A program made the position numbers and the translations under genes. From NCBI GenBank assembly GCA_004348925.1, contig RCMX01000007.1, forward strand, positions 144,126 through 208,125: a DNA stretch of 64,000 nucleotides, in the 5' to 3' direction. Shown piece by piece: positions 7,557 through 15,391 of the stretch. The notes beneath the pieces are model-generated. The model saw only the letters and a list, made by a program, of their open reading frames with translations, searched no databases and had not been told where the DNA came from. The stretch is from Actinomycetota bacterium (GTDB taxonomy: Bacteria; Actinomycetota; Coriobacteriia; Anaerosomatales; Anaerosomataceae). How positions within the stretch are numbered: the stretch's first letter is position 1; each line of letters starts with the position of its first letter.

Positions 7557-9487
7557 CAGCTCTCCAGGGTGTGTTCGGCGGCGACGGGGATAGCGGCCGC
7601 TGCTGGCGTGTAGTGCGCTTGTGGGACCTGGCTTCGCAGGAACTCGGCGAGTGAAGAATCCGTGCAGAACACGTAGCAGCCCTTCATCCCGCGGGTCATG
7701 AGTACACGGTAGGTGTTGCGGATGACTTCGTCCGCGATACGAGCGGCTCGCTCTGGGTCTTCCTTGGCCATCTTCTTGATGCCCTTGAGCGAGGCGTCGC
7801 TTTGGGCGCGACCGGTGTAGTCAGTGATGATCTTTGCGTCCTCGACACGCATGTCGTCGCCGACAATCACGCCCACATAGTCGAACTCAAGGCCCTGGCA
7901 CGTGTGGATACACCCGACCTGCTCGACGGACCCCTCATCGATGGCCCAGGTGTCTGAACTCTTGAGATTCCACGACCGACTGTAGTCGTGGGCGGGGAGA
8001 TTGACTTCTCGGTGGCTGGGATTGCTCTGGCCGCTCGTCGGCCATTCCCAACAGTACCCGGCGACCACGCGTGCCTTGTTCGTTTCGACGTTCTTCTCGG
8101 CAATGGCCGCGTGCATCTCGTTGGGGTCGTCAAACACACGGAAGTCGTAGTCCAGCGCAGCGATGTCTTCCTCGGCAGCGCGAATGCCAAGCACGTCATC
8201 GAGCCAGGCGAGGTACCCGTCGGAGCCGTTGCAGCGGAACTGCGAGAAGAGCTCGGCTTCGTGTATCTGTGCACCCGCGGCCAGGGCGTGGGTCTTGATA
8301 TCGGAGACGGTGCCGATGTCTTTGATTGTCACGCGCTGGCTCTCGTCTATGAAGAACACCGAGAACTGCGAAGCCGCGATGATCTCCTTGATCTGGTTCT
8401 CGCCCTCGTTGCCGTACATGCCGGACTTCTCGTTGAGCCGATGCGCCTCATCCACGATTACTGCATCGAGCGGCGCGCCGGTGTGCTCGTGGAACTTGCC
8501 GGGCCCCCGGAAGAGGGACTTGATGTACGCGGTCCGGTGTTTGCCTCGTAGGAGCTTGGAGTAGACGTTGCGGGGTGCGCTGTTCTTCGAGACGTACTGG
8601 CAGACCATCTCTTCGTTGGTCATGCGAACAAGGAGATTGATCGCAACTACCGACTTGCCAGTGCCCGGTCCGCCTCTGACGATGAGGACTTGTTTGGTTC
8701 CTGTGCGGCGTGCCTCCCTGGCGAGATGCGCGGCCTGTTCAAAGACGACCTTCTGATCGTCGATCATGATGAACTCGTCGTTGCCATGAAGCATGCTGGC
8801 CAGCGCGTCCTGTAGCGACTTCGACGGACGCAGCTTGCCAGACTCGATGCTGTAGAGCACCTGGCCGTCGTCCGAGTGTGTGATGTGGCGACAGATGAAG
8901 TCGCGCAGCTTCAGCGCGTCGCCGCTGCAGAACACCGGTGCCTGCTCGAGGTATTCGAGGTATGCGGGGTCGAGAAGCGGGTCGTAGCCCTCGGAGACTT
9001 TGTAGTTGTGGAGGTAGGCGCAGGGCAAGAGCTCGATCTGTGCGTCTCGGACCGCCTCGTTGTAGTTCTCAATCATGTGCGAGTACGACCACGCCTGGTA
9101 GGAGGGATGCGAGACCTCTCGGTGCGCGCCGCCCACGAACGTGCGGACTATGCCGTCCTTGGTGGGAATCGCCTCAAGTGCCTGCCACTGTTTGAGCTCG
9201 ATGATTACCGCGGAGTCGTGGTCGCCGTCACGTCTGCCCGTGAGCAGGAAGTCGATGCGGCTTGCGGTATACGGCACCCCGAACTCGATTGCCACGCCGC
9301 AGCCGCCGGGGATCGCGTCGCTGTTGAGTACCTTGTACATGTACTCCATGGAGTTCTTCCAGGAGTTCACTTCGCGCGGGTTGGCGCGATGCAGTTTGCG
9401 CTCGAACGCGGTTGTGATGTGATCGGCAATGACGTCATGATCAACGTCGTCCATGAACTCGGCCTTAGTAGCCTGGTAGACCAGCAT
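7556..9487 (-). CDS. DUF2075 (COG3410) P-loop NTPase/helicase with N-terminal nuclease-like domain
   Basis: Read from the ATG at 9487 (GGAG upstream; the product begins MLVYQATKAEF as family members do), this is about 643 residues. The N-terminal 250 residues carry a restriction-like strand (IDFLLTGRR, then AVIIELKQW). The C-terminal part is a superfamily-1-like ATPase with Walker A GGPGTGKS, Walker B VDEAHRL, FIDESQRV and late helicase motifs ending in VLMTRGMKGCYVF. It is coupled to the MazG gene downstream. DUF2075 proteins are common in defence islands, but the function of this one is unproven. Confidence 0.82.
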   Translation of the reverse strand: MLVYQATKAEFMDDVDHDVIADHITTAFERKLHRANPREVNSWKNSMEYMYKVLNSDAIPGGCGVAIEFGVPYTASRIDFLLTGRRDGDHDSAVIIELKQWQALEAIPTKDGIVRTFVGGAHREVSHPSYQAWSYSHMIENYNEAVRDAQIELLPCAYLHNYKVSEGYDPLLDPAYLEYLEQAPVFCSGDALKLRDFICRHITHSDDGQVLYSIESGKLRPSKSLQDALASMLHGNDEFIMIDDQKVVFEQAAHLAREARRTGTKQVLIVRGGPGTGKSVVAINLLVRMTNEEMVCQYVSKNSAPRNVYSKLLRGKHRTAYIKSLFRGPGKFHEHTGAPLDAVIVDEAHRLNEKSGMYGNEGENQIKEIIAASQFSVFFIDESQRVTIKDIGTVSDIKTHALAAGAQIHEAELFSQFRCNGSDGYLAWLDDVLGIRAAEEDIAALDYDFRVFDDPNEMHAAIAEKNVETNKARVVAGYCWEWPTSGQSNPSHREVNLPAHDYSRSWNLKSSDTWAIDEGSVEQVGCIHTCQGLEFDYVGVIVGDDMRVEDAKIITDYTGRAQSDASLKGIKKMAKEDPERAARIADEVIRNTYRVLMTRGMKGCYVFCTDSSLAEFLRSQVPQAHYTPAAAAIPVAAEHTLES

Positions 9488-9566
9488 CGGCAGCTCCGGG
9501 AGAGGGACGAGGGTGTCACAGGTCGAGTGTATCATCGGGTGACGACATCAATTCAAGGAGTCCGGC

Positions 9567-10082
9567 ATGACCCCACCCCTCATCCCCACATCCTGGTTCG
9601 TTCGCCTCGACGGTATCGAGCACTCGGGCGGCATTCACGGGCGCGGGCACACCCTGCGCGTGTGGGCGCACGCGACCGAGCTCGCGCGTGAGCTCGAGCT
9701 GCCGCAGTGGCAGCTCGAGGCGATCCACCACGCGGCGCTCTGGCACGACATCGGCCGCATCGACGACGGCGCCGACTACTACCACGGTGCGCGGAGCGGT
9801 GGTCGCGTTCTCGGCCTGGGGCTGCACGAGGGGCTCGACCCGGTCATCGCTGAGGCCGCCATCTTCGCGGTCACGCACCACTGCGGTTCGGAGCAGCACG
9901 CGGAGCTCGCGTTGCCCTACCAGCTCGACCCGGAGGGCTTCGGCAACGTGTTCCGCGTGCTCAAAGATGCCGACGGGCTCGACCGGGTTCGCCTCGGCGA
10001 TCTGAAGGCGAGCTACCTCAGGTTCCCGCAGTCGCACGGACGCATCGAGCGCGCGTGGGAGCTGCTGGAGGAGATCCGGTAG
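9567..10082 (+). CDS. HD-domain phosphohydrolase
   Basis: This 171-residue protein carries HGRGHTLRVW, ALWHDIGR, THHC and KDADGLDRVRL, the ordered H…HD…H…D metal ligands of HD-superfamily phosphohydrolases. AAGGAG precedes the ATG. It is transcribed divergently from the DUF2075 gene across a gap of about 80 bases. The substrate is unknown; small HD proteins of this kind often hydrolyse nucleotides. Confidence 0.8.
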   Translation: MTPPLIPTSWFVRLDGIEHSGGIHGRGHTLRVWAHATELARELELPQWQLEAIHHAALWHDIGRIDDGADYYHGARSGGRVLGLGLHEGLDPVIAEAAIFAVTHHCGSEQHAELALPYQLDPEGFGNVFRVLKDADGLDRVRLGDLKASYLRFPQSHGRIERAWELLEEIR

Positions 10083-10148
10083 GGGGACGGCTTCTGTTCG
10101 GAATCTGGTAAGTCTCGCGCCCTACAGTGAGGGTTCGTCAACACATTG

Positions 10149-10176
10149 CAGGTGGTTGTCAGTTGACAACCACCTG
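10149..10176. promoter_or_regulatory. 12-bp perfect palindrome overlapping a predicted -35 box
   Basis: Arms CAGGTGGTTGTC (10149-10160) and GACAACCACCTG (10165-10176) are separated by four bases. A consensus TTGACA (10163-10168) lies inside, with a weak -10 (TACCTT) 17 bases later and a GTG start at 10208. This fits an operator that occludes RNA polymerase. Confidence 0.6.
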
Positions 10177-10207
10177 TGATCGGACTACCTTCACGGAAGG
10201 ACGCTTA

Positions 10208-10465
10208 GTGTCTCGTCGGCGGCACTCGGACCAGGACATCGAGAACGCACTTCGGTACTGTGAGCGCCACGGCTGGCGTGTAGAGCTCTCGGCCGGACGT
10301 GCACACTCCTGGGGCAGGATGTATTGCCGGTTGTGGACGGGTGTGTATGGCACAGAATGGAGGCCGGGGAGTGATTGCGTACGATTTCACGCTGCGCTTT
10401 CGCCTCACCGACGCCACCATCAGCAGCAGCGACAGGGTCGAGCGGTTGTTCGAGGCCGGTTGTGA
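10208..10465 (+). CDS. Truncated small protein of a two-gene accessory module
   Basis: Read from the GTG at 10208 (GGAAGG ahead), the first 40 residues (DIENALRYCERHGWRVE, then HSWGRMYC) match a small protein family usually found next to the gene that follows. After WGRMYC the expected Cys-rich and IWSTPR/NHAR-type C-terminus is absent and the sequence runs in an arginine-rich out-of-family frame that overlaps the next gene by 95 bases. It looks truncated by a deletion. It may be a broken TA-like component; function unknown. Confidence 0.5.
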   Translation: MSRRRHSDQDIENALRYCERHGWRVELSAGRAHSWGRMYCRLWTGVYGTEWRPGSDCVRFHAALSPHRRHHQQQRQGRAVVRGRL

Positions 10466-10895
10466 CGATGCGCTGGTCGGTGCCGGCCAGGCCGGGAAGA
10501 TGGCTCTGGCGTTCACTCGCAGCGCCGCCTCGGCCAGGGAGGCGGTTCTGAGCGCGATATCAGACGCACGTGGCGCCATGCCCGACGCGCAGTTGATCGG
10601 GGCCTCGCCGGACCTTGTCGGCCTCACCGAGGTGGCCGGAATCATGGGCTTCTCAAGGCAGAACATGCGGAAGCTCATCGTCGGCAGCGGTGAACACGCG
10701 CCGGCCTCCGTGCACGAAAGCACGCCATCGCTATGGCATCTCTCGGACATGCTGGCCTGGCTGTCTGACCGGGGATACGCGGTCGACCCCGCCATTGCGG
10801 AGGTCGCAGGGATGACGAAGCAGGTGAACATCGCGATGCAGTGCGCGGCTGCGGATCCAGGTGCGCAGCGGGAGATCGCCGAGGCGCTCGCGTAG
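10371..10895 (+). CDS. Helix-turn-helix partner protein of small accessory module
   Basis: I read this from the GTG at 10371, which has GGAGG just upstream (174 residues). It starts IAYDFTLRFRL and carries AGCDDALVG, VLSAISDAR and a MerR/excisionase-like helix-turn-helix, DLVGLTEVAGIMGFSRQNM followed by SLWHLSDML. In other genomes I recall such proteins paired with the small gene upstream. It is possibly an antitoxin or regulator; the partner is truncated, so the module may be inactive. Confidence 0.6.
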   Translation: MIAYDFTLRFRLTDATISSSDRVERLFEAGCDDALVGAGQAGKMALAFTRSAASAREAVLSAISDARGAMPDAQLIGASPDLVGLTEVAGIMGFSRQNMRKLIVGSGEHAPASVHESTPSLWHLSDMLAWLSDRGYAVDPAIAEVAGMTKQVNIAMQCAAADPGAQREIAEALA

Positions 10896-11064
10896 GGTCG
10901 TGCGATGCCGGCATGCGCGAGGACTAACCTTCACCGCACTTCTCCCATGTTGAACTTCGCGGGCTAAGGTACAACAAGGACAACTTCGAGCGTACAAAAG
11001 ACATAATCGTGAAAAACGTGCTATTCTCATCAGGAGAGACGGTCTTCGGATGAGGTGACCAAAC

Positions 11065-11427
11065 ATGGCTCGGGTGACGGCTGCGCAGGCGCGGCGCGAC
11101 TTCTCGGACGTGATGAACCGCGCTGCCTACGGCAAGGAGCGTGTTATCATCACGCGCCACGAAGCAGATCTGGTGGCCGTCGTGCCAATCGAGGAGCTGC
11201 GCATGATGGACGCCGCTCTCGAGGTTCTCAGGACGAGCCCACAGTTCGCGCAAGACATCTCCACGATCGAGATTGCGCGCGAGGCGCAGGCAGCGTGGGG
11301 TCGGGTCGACGCAGAAGTAGACACCCTCGTGCTGTCGCCGGAGTCCTTCGACAAGGTCTCCGACCTGATCGAGCAGCCAAGGCCCGCGACCGCCGCGCTC
11401 CGCGAGCTGATGCGCGACAGCGAGTAG
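11065..11427 (+). CDS. Antitoxin with Phd/YefM N-terminus and TacA-like C-terminus
   Basis: The first 55 residues are a clear Phd/YefM DNA-binding domain (VTAAQARRDFSDVMNRA, then VIITRHEADLVAVVPIEEL). The last 35 residues (LVLSPESFDKVSDLIEQP, then ALRELM) resemble the toxin-neutralising tail of DUF1778/TacA antitoxins, which partner GNAT toxins. The gene that follows by 12 bases is exactly such a GNAT toxin. So this looks like a DNA-binding swap between TA families. Total length is 120 residues. The Phd call is firm; the TacA-tail call rests on pattern only. Confidence 0.75.
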   Translation: MARVTAAQARRDFSDVMNRAAYGKERVIITRHEADLVAVVPIEELRMMDAALEVLRTSPQFAQDISTIEIAREAQAAWGRVDAEVDTLVLSPESFDKVSDLIEQPRPATAALRELMRDSE

Positions 11428-11439
11428 GCGGGACGGTCC

Positions 11440-11976
11440 GTGGACGGGCTCAGCATCCAGCGATTGAGTCGCGAAGCCGATCTCACAACGTTTGATTGCG
11501 GCGAAACGGCGCTCAACGAGTATGTGACCCGCTACGCACTCAAGAACCAGTTCTCCCACTTTGCAGTCACGTACATTGCATCCATCGAAGACGACACTGC
11601 TGGCTTCGTGACGCTCGCGGCTTCGCAGATAACACGCGCCGAGGTTGACCCGGCGGTGAAACGAGTGCCGCGCTATCCGCTCCCCACGCTCACGCTGGCA
11701 CGTCTCGGAGTGGATGTGCGCTGGCGTGGCCGCGGAATAGGCACTGCAATGCTCCGGTTCGGGCTAACAGAAGCCGTTCGCATGGCAGATGAGTTCGGTT
11801 GTGTTGGTGTGCGCCTCGCGGCCAAGTCCGATGCCGTTGGATTCTACGAACGGTTCGGATTCGTACTCATCGAGCCGTTGGGTACCTCTGCGGCATCGAC
11901 CGTGCCGATGTTCCTGCCACTCAACCAGATTGAGGACGCACTCGGCGTCACGCGGTCGTCCGGTGGTGAAGGCTAG
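11440..11976 (+). CDS. TacT-like GNAT acetyltransferase toxin
   Basis: This 178-residue GNAT protein begins with a TacT-type segment (LTTFDCGETALNEYV, a D-C-G…LN/YV motif) and has the acetyl-CoA loop VDVRWRGRGIGTAML (R/Q-x-x-G-x-G/A) and a C-terminal AVGFYERFGF. TacT-family toxins acetylate aminoacyl-tRNA and block translation. It starts at GTG 12 bases after the antitoxin, the normal antitoxin-first order for tacAT. The tRNA target is inferred from the family. Confidence 0.8.
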   Translation: MDGLSIQRLSREADLTTFDCGETALNEYVTRYALKNQFSHFAVTYIASIEDDTAGFVTLAASQITRAEVDPAVKRVPRYPLPTLTLARLGVDVRWRGRGIGTAMLRFGLTEAVRMADEFGCVGVRLAAKSDAVGFYERFGFVLIEPLGTSAASTVPMFLPLNQIEDALGVTRSSGGEG

Positions 11977-12002
11977 TCGGGCACCAACGTGCGTGCCGCG
12001 CC

Positions 12003-12581
12003 CTACTCCTCGGGCAGCCGCACGTCGAGCTCGCGCAGGAGCCGGCGCGCCTCGCGGGCGACCGTGGGGTCGTCGTCGTCGAGCAGGCCGCGCAGGGTGC
12101 GGATCGCGTCGGCGGCGCCGCCGGCCATGCGGTCGAGCGCGGCGAGGCGCTCGGTGGTGTCCTCGGACCAGCGCGCACTCTGACGCAGCGACGGCGCGGG
12201 TGCGGCCGAAGGCGCGAAGTCATGCGACGCCGACATCGATGCCAGGCTCGCCTCGGCCCGATCCGGGCGGCCGAAGAGCTCGGTGATCGGTCGCGCGCGG
12301 AACCCGCGCGGTGCGCTCGCGCTTGCGGGCGGCGGCGCGTCGTACGCTGCCGAGCGGCGACGGTCGGAGTGCGCCTCGTCGAGTGCGGCGAGGATCTCCT
12401 CGGCGGGAAGGTTGAGGACCTCGGCGATGCGCGCGGCGTTCTGAGGGTAGGGGAGGCGGCGGCCGCTTTCGATGTGCGAGAGCGCGCCGGGTGTCACGCC
12501 CACCTGGCTCGCGACGTCCTCGAGCGTGAACCCTGCCTGGAGCCGTGCCTGGCGGATCATGTCGCCAACCGGTGTGCCCAC
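12003..12581 (-). CDS. XRE-family transcriptional regulator
   Basis: The start is GTG at 12581, chosen because AAAGGGGG lies just ahead. The product of about 192 residues has an XRE helix-turn-helix at residues 6-60 (MIRQARLQAGFTLEDVASQV, GALSHIESGRRLP), then a low-complexity Ala/Arg/Ser linker and a C-terminal helical region (IRTLRGLLDDDD, LRELDVRLPEE). It is divergent from the VWA gene, with palindromes in between, so it probably controls itself and that gene. Confidence 0.75.
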   Translation of the reverse strand: MGTPVGDMIRQARLQAGFTLEDVASQVGVTPGALSHIESGRRLPYPQNAARIAEVLNLPAEEILAALDEAHSDRRRSAAYDAPPPASASAPRGFRARPITELFGRPDRAEASLASMSASHDFAPSAAPAPSLRQSARWSEDTTERLAALDRMAGGAADAIRTLRGLLDDDDPTVAREARRLLRELDVRLPEE

Positions 12582-12618
12582 TTCGCGCCCCCTTTCGACG
12601 CCCCGACTATACCAGATT

Positions 12619-12646
12619 GTCACTGTGACTTGACAGTATAGTATAC
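12619..12646. promoter_or_regulatory. Palindromes in divergent XRE/VWA promoter region
   Basis: GTCAC-T-GTGAC (12619-12629) and GTATA-G-TATAC (12636-12646) are two perfect odd-length inverted repeats next to TTGACA (12630-12635). They lie about 40 bases upstream of the XRE start and are likely operators for that regulator (inference). Confidence 0.5.
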
Positions 12647-12743
12647 CCGAGAGTATAAGTGAGCGACGCAGGAAGAGCGGCCCACGGATTCATGTCAGAC
12701 CCGGCAGCTAACCTAGAACTACCAACCGTGAGGGGGAGCAGCG

Positions 12744-13475
12744 ATGGCTCAGAACAAGTACCACGGCAGCAAGGACGAGGCGGGGAGCATCCTCATCAAC
12801 TTCGTGCTCGACAAATCGGGCTCGATGCATTCGATCCGCGACGCCACCATCTCGGGCTTCAACGAGTTCAAGAATGATCAGGCGCGCGAGGACGGCGAGG
12901 CGTTCTTTACGCTCACGCTCTTCGACACCGGCTTCCAGACGGTCGTCGAGGCGGTCCCGCTCTCCGACGTGTACGACCTCACACGTGAGCGCTACGTGCC
13001 GGGCGGCATGACCGCTCTCTACGACGCGGTCGCGCACACGATGCGCATCACCGACGAGTTCGTGGCGAAGAACCACCCCAGGCAGGTGCTGTTCGTCATC
13101 ATGACCGACGGCCAGGAGAACGCGAGCAGGGAAGTCCGCCGGGACGACCTCTTCGCAATGATCAAGGACCGCCAGGACAACGCACACTACGAGTTCATCT
13201 ACCTGGGAGCGAACCAGGACAGCTACGCGGTCGGCGACTCGATCGGGCTGCGTCCCGGACGCACCATCGACTACGCGGCATCGCCCGCGGCCACCCGCAA
13301 CACGATGCGCTACGTGTCACACAACGTCCGCGCGCACCGGCGCATGGCCGAGGAGCAGTCGGCGGCGTTCTTCTCGCCTGACATGGATGCTCTCGGCGCG
13401 CTTGATGCGAACGCATGGGCCGCGATGAGCGAGTCGGAGCGCGAAGCGATGCGTACCAAGGTCGACAACCGGTAG
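12744..13475 (+). CDS. VWA (von Willebrand factor A) domain protein
   Basis: This 243-residue soluble protein is almost entirely a VWA domain. The MIDAS motif DKSGSM is at about residue 29, followed by the conserved Thr (GGMTALYDA, about 90) and Asp (MTDGQEN, about 118). There is no signal peptide or membrane helix. AGGGGGAGCAG precedes the ATG. VWA proteins usually act as metal-dependent adaptors with AAA ATPases or in stress and tellurite loci; no ATPase partner is adjacent here. Confidence 0.85.
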   Translation: MAQNKYHGSKDEAGSILINFVLDKSGSMHSIRDATISGFNEFKNDQAREDGEAFFTLTLFDTGFQTVVEAVPLSDVYDLTRERYVPGGMTALYDAVAHTMRITDEFVAKNHPRQVLFVIMTDGQENASREVRRDDLFAMIKDRQDNAHYEFIYLGANQDSYAVGDSIGLRPGRTIDYAASPAATRNTMRYVSHNVRAHRRMAEEQSAAFFSPDMDALGALDANAWAAMSESEREAMRTKVDNR

Positions 13476-13510
13476 GCAAACGGGGGAGGAGCGCCTGCCG
13501 TGCGTCGCGT

Positions 13511-13538
13511 ATGCCCCGGGGCACGTTGCCCGGGGCAT
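13511..13538. terminator. Hairpin terminator after VWA gene
   Basis: A perfect 10-bp inverted repeat (ATGCCCCGGG / CCCGGGGCAT) with an 8-base loop lies 36 bases after the VWA stop. It has no T-run, so it could be a processing or Rho-assisted terminator. Confidence 0.6.
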
Positions 13539-13575
13539 GTCGCGTGAAGGTGTGGCGCGCCCACAGCACGGGTAG

Positions 13576-13613
13576 AAGTTATACGCTGAGTGAGTGTATA
13601 CTGCGTATAACTT
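13576..13613. promoter_or_regulatory. 11-bp inverted-repeat operator before nucleotidyltransferase gene
   Basis: Perfect arms AAGTTATACGC (13576-13586) and GCGTATAACTT (13603-13613) are separated by 16 bases that contain GTATAC. The site ends 15 bases before the ATG at 13629 and overlaps the region where the promoter must be. Confidence 0.6.
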
Positions 13614-13628
13614 GTTGGAGGGATCGTC

Positions 13629-14684
13629 ATGCAGCGACAGCCACTCGAGGTGCAGACACTCTATGCGGAGCTGCTCGAACAGCTCGTCGCACTGGAAGCG
13701 AACCGAGCAATCGGGCGCGTGCCTGGCGGTTTCGTCACAAAGAACATCAAGGGCAACCCCTACTACTACTTCCAGCACCTGGAGCCGGGGGGCGCGAAGC
13801 GCCAGACGTACGTCGGGCGCAAGGATGCCATCCTCGACGCCGTGGTTGCACGCTTCGAGCGTGAGCGCGACGCGTTCAGCCTCGATACCGAGTCAATCCA
13901 GCGGCTGGCTTCGTTGCTCCGCGTGGGCGGTGCGATACCCACGGATGCGCCGTCCGCCCGCGTGCTCTCAGCGCTCGCTGACGCCGGGGTGTTTCGACTT
14001 GGCGGTGTGCTTGTCGGCACGCATGCGTTCTCGGTGATCGGCAACCTTCTGGGCGTGCGGTGGACGGGTACCGCCATGCGCACGCAAGACCTCGACGTCG
14101 CGGCTGCGGCTTCCATGAGCGTTGCCGTGCCCGACCTGACAGCCGACGTTCCCGGCGTTCTCGAGAGTCTCGACATGGGATTCCTTCCAGTGCCAGCATT
14201 TGACCGCGCCAGCCCGTCAACATCATTCAAGGTTCGCGGGAAGGGACTCCGAGTCGACCTGATCACGCCGATGCGTGACTCAGCGACGGTCCCGGTTCCG
14301 ATACCTCGGCTCAGGGCCACCGCGCAGCCGTTGGAGTACCTCGATTTTGCGCTTGAGGATTCGGTGCGAGGCGCGGTCATCGATGGCGGCGGTGTGCTTG
14401 TGAATGTGCCGGACCCTGCGCGATTTGCGTTGCACAAGCTCATCGTCACCGGCAAGCGACCGGTGACTGCGCAGGTGAAGAGCGAGAAGGACCTTCGACA
14501 GGCCGTAGCGGTGCTCGGCGTCTTGCTTGAAGACCGACCGGGCGACATCGCCGTTGTCTGTGATGACATCCGGCGACGCGGTAAGACGTGGACGACCAGA
14601 CTCAGAGCGGGGTTGGAGTCTATGGCGCGATTCGAGCCAGACACGGCCAAGCGCGTCTCCGGCATCCTGAAGCGCACTCGGTAG
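13629..14684 (+). CDS. GSU2403-family nucleotidyltransferase-fold protein
   Basis: This 351-residue protein has an N-terminal segment NPYYYFQHLEPGG…RQTYVGRKD and a nucleotidyltransferase-fold core (GVLVGTHAFSVIGNLLG, then TQDLDVA; GLRVDLITP), matching the GSU2403/NTP_transf_8 family. The second strand RVDLI supplies the third carboxylate. It is a monocistronic accessory gene with its own palindromic operator. These proteins are AbiEii-like NTases of unknown target; a TA or defence role is inference. Confidence 0.75.
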   Translation: MQRQPLEVQTLYAELLEQLVALEANRAIGRVPGGFVTKNIKGNPYYYFQHLEPGGAKRQTYVGRKDAILDAVVARFERERDAFSLDTESIQRLASLLRVGGAIPTDAPSARVLSALADAGVFRLGGVLVGTHAFSVIGNLLGVRWTGTAMRTQDLDVAAAASMSVAVPDLTADVPGVLESLDMGFLPVPAFDRASPSTSFKVRGKGLRVDLITPMRDSATVPVPIPRLRATAQPLEYLDFALEDSVRGAVIDGGGVLVNVPDPARFALHKLIVTGKRPVTAQVKSEKDLRQAVAVLGVLLEDRPGDIAVVCDDIRRRGKTWTTRLRAGLESMARFEPDTAKRVSGILKRTR

Positions 14685-14831
14685 CTGCCACCGCAGGCGA
14701 GGCTCATGACGGCACTGTCGCCGATTCTGCCGCACGAAATGAGATGTTAACCAATCCAAACAAAGAGTTTCCCGCCGAAGCGTTTAGGTCTGCGTCAGTC
14801 GTGGGTACACCGGAGTATCAGCCCCGAACGG

Positions 14832-15347
14832 ATGGGTCGCTCAGTGCACCTGGCTCTCAAGAACATGACCGGCGCTTCGGCGCACCGAGTGGCCGCAACA
14901 GTTGCGGTCACCCTTGTCGTCCTGGTCATCGCGAGCCTCCTGGGTGCCACTCCCGCGTTTCACCAGGCACTCGGCATCGGCTCCACTGACGCACTCGACG
15001 AGGGCGTGCTTATGCCGAAGATGTCGAAGGCCAGCACGAACCTCGCGCCCGTCTTCGGCCTGTTCGCGCTCGCATTTCTGGTAGCGGCATCAACGGTGCG
15101 CGTGAAGTACGGTGCGCCGGCTGTCGCGGCAGTCTCCGCCGGGTTCGCCCACAGGCAGGCGATCGCCACCCCTCGTCGGCGGGCCTATCACACAGCGCAT
15201 CCCGACGATGACGCCGACCACCGCCACACTCCCATCGCCATCACCTCGGCCCTTCGGAGCGCGCCGTACTCGGCGCAACCGGAGGGCCTTTTCGTGTCCG
15301 TGCTCTGTTCGGCTCTACATCACGAGGAGGGATCGTCGGCCCGCTGA
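14832..15347 (+). CDS. Possible small two-TM membrane protein (doubtful)
   Basis: The 707 bases between 14685 and 15391 hold no recognisable gene. The best reading frame has two hydrophobic segments (TLVVLVIASLL and FGLFALAFLVAAS) in its first 95 residues, then a low-complexity tail rich in His/Arg/Pro that runs across a strong terminator hairpin. No clear ribosome site precedes 14832; an ATG at 14865 is an alternative. It may be a short membrane protein whose real end lies earlier, or a decayed gene. An AT-rich patch at about 14738-14772 could carry a promoter. Confidence 0.3.
   Translation: MGRSVHLALKNMTGASAHRVAATVAVTLVVLVIASLLGATPAFHQALGIGSTDALDEGVLMPKMSKASTNLAPVFGLFALAFLVAASTVRVKYGAPAVAAVSAGFAHRQAIATPRRRAYHTAHPDDDADHRHTPIAITSALRSAPYSAQPEGLFVSVLCSALHHEEGSSAR
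15248..15292 (+). terminator. Intrinsic terminator upstream of multicopper oxidase gene
   Basis: The stem GGCCCTTCGG (15248-15257) pairs with CCGGAGGGCC (15279-15288), with one wobble and an inner GCGCCG/CGGCGC stem, and is followed by TTTT. It would end transcription before the multicopper oxidase gene, insulating it, or could act as an attenuator in its leader. Confidence 0.65.
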
Positions 15348-15391
15348 CCAGCGGGCAAGCACCGCAACCAGGATGTCCGGAGAGAGGGAGT

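Noticed and set aside
9488-9535. Longer start (9535) of the DUF2075 protein
   Set aside because: The added 16 residues are not like the family; ATG 9487 has a GGAG site and gives the usual MLVYQATK start.
8876-9691. Open frame of 271 codons on the plus strand over the DUF2075 gene
   Set aside because: No recognisable domain or ribosome site; it is opposite a well-supported ATPase gene and runs into the HD gene.
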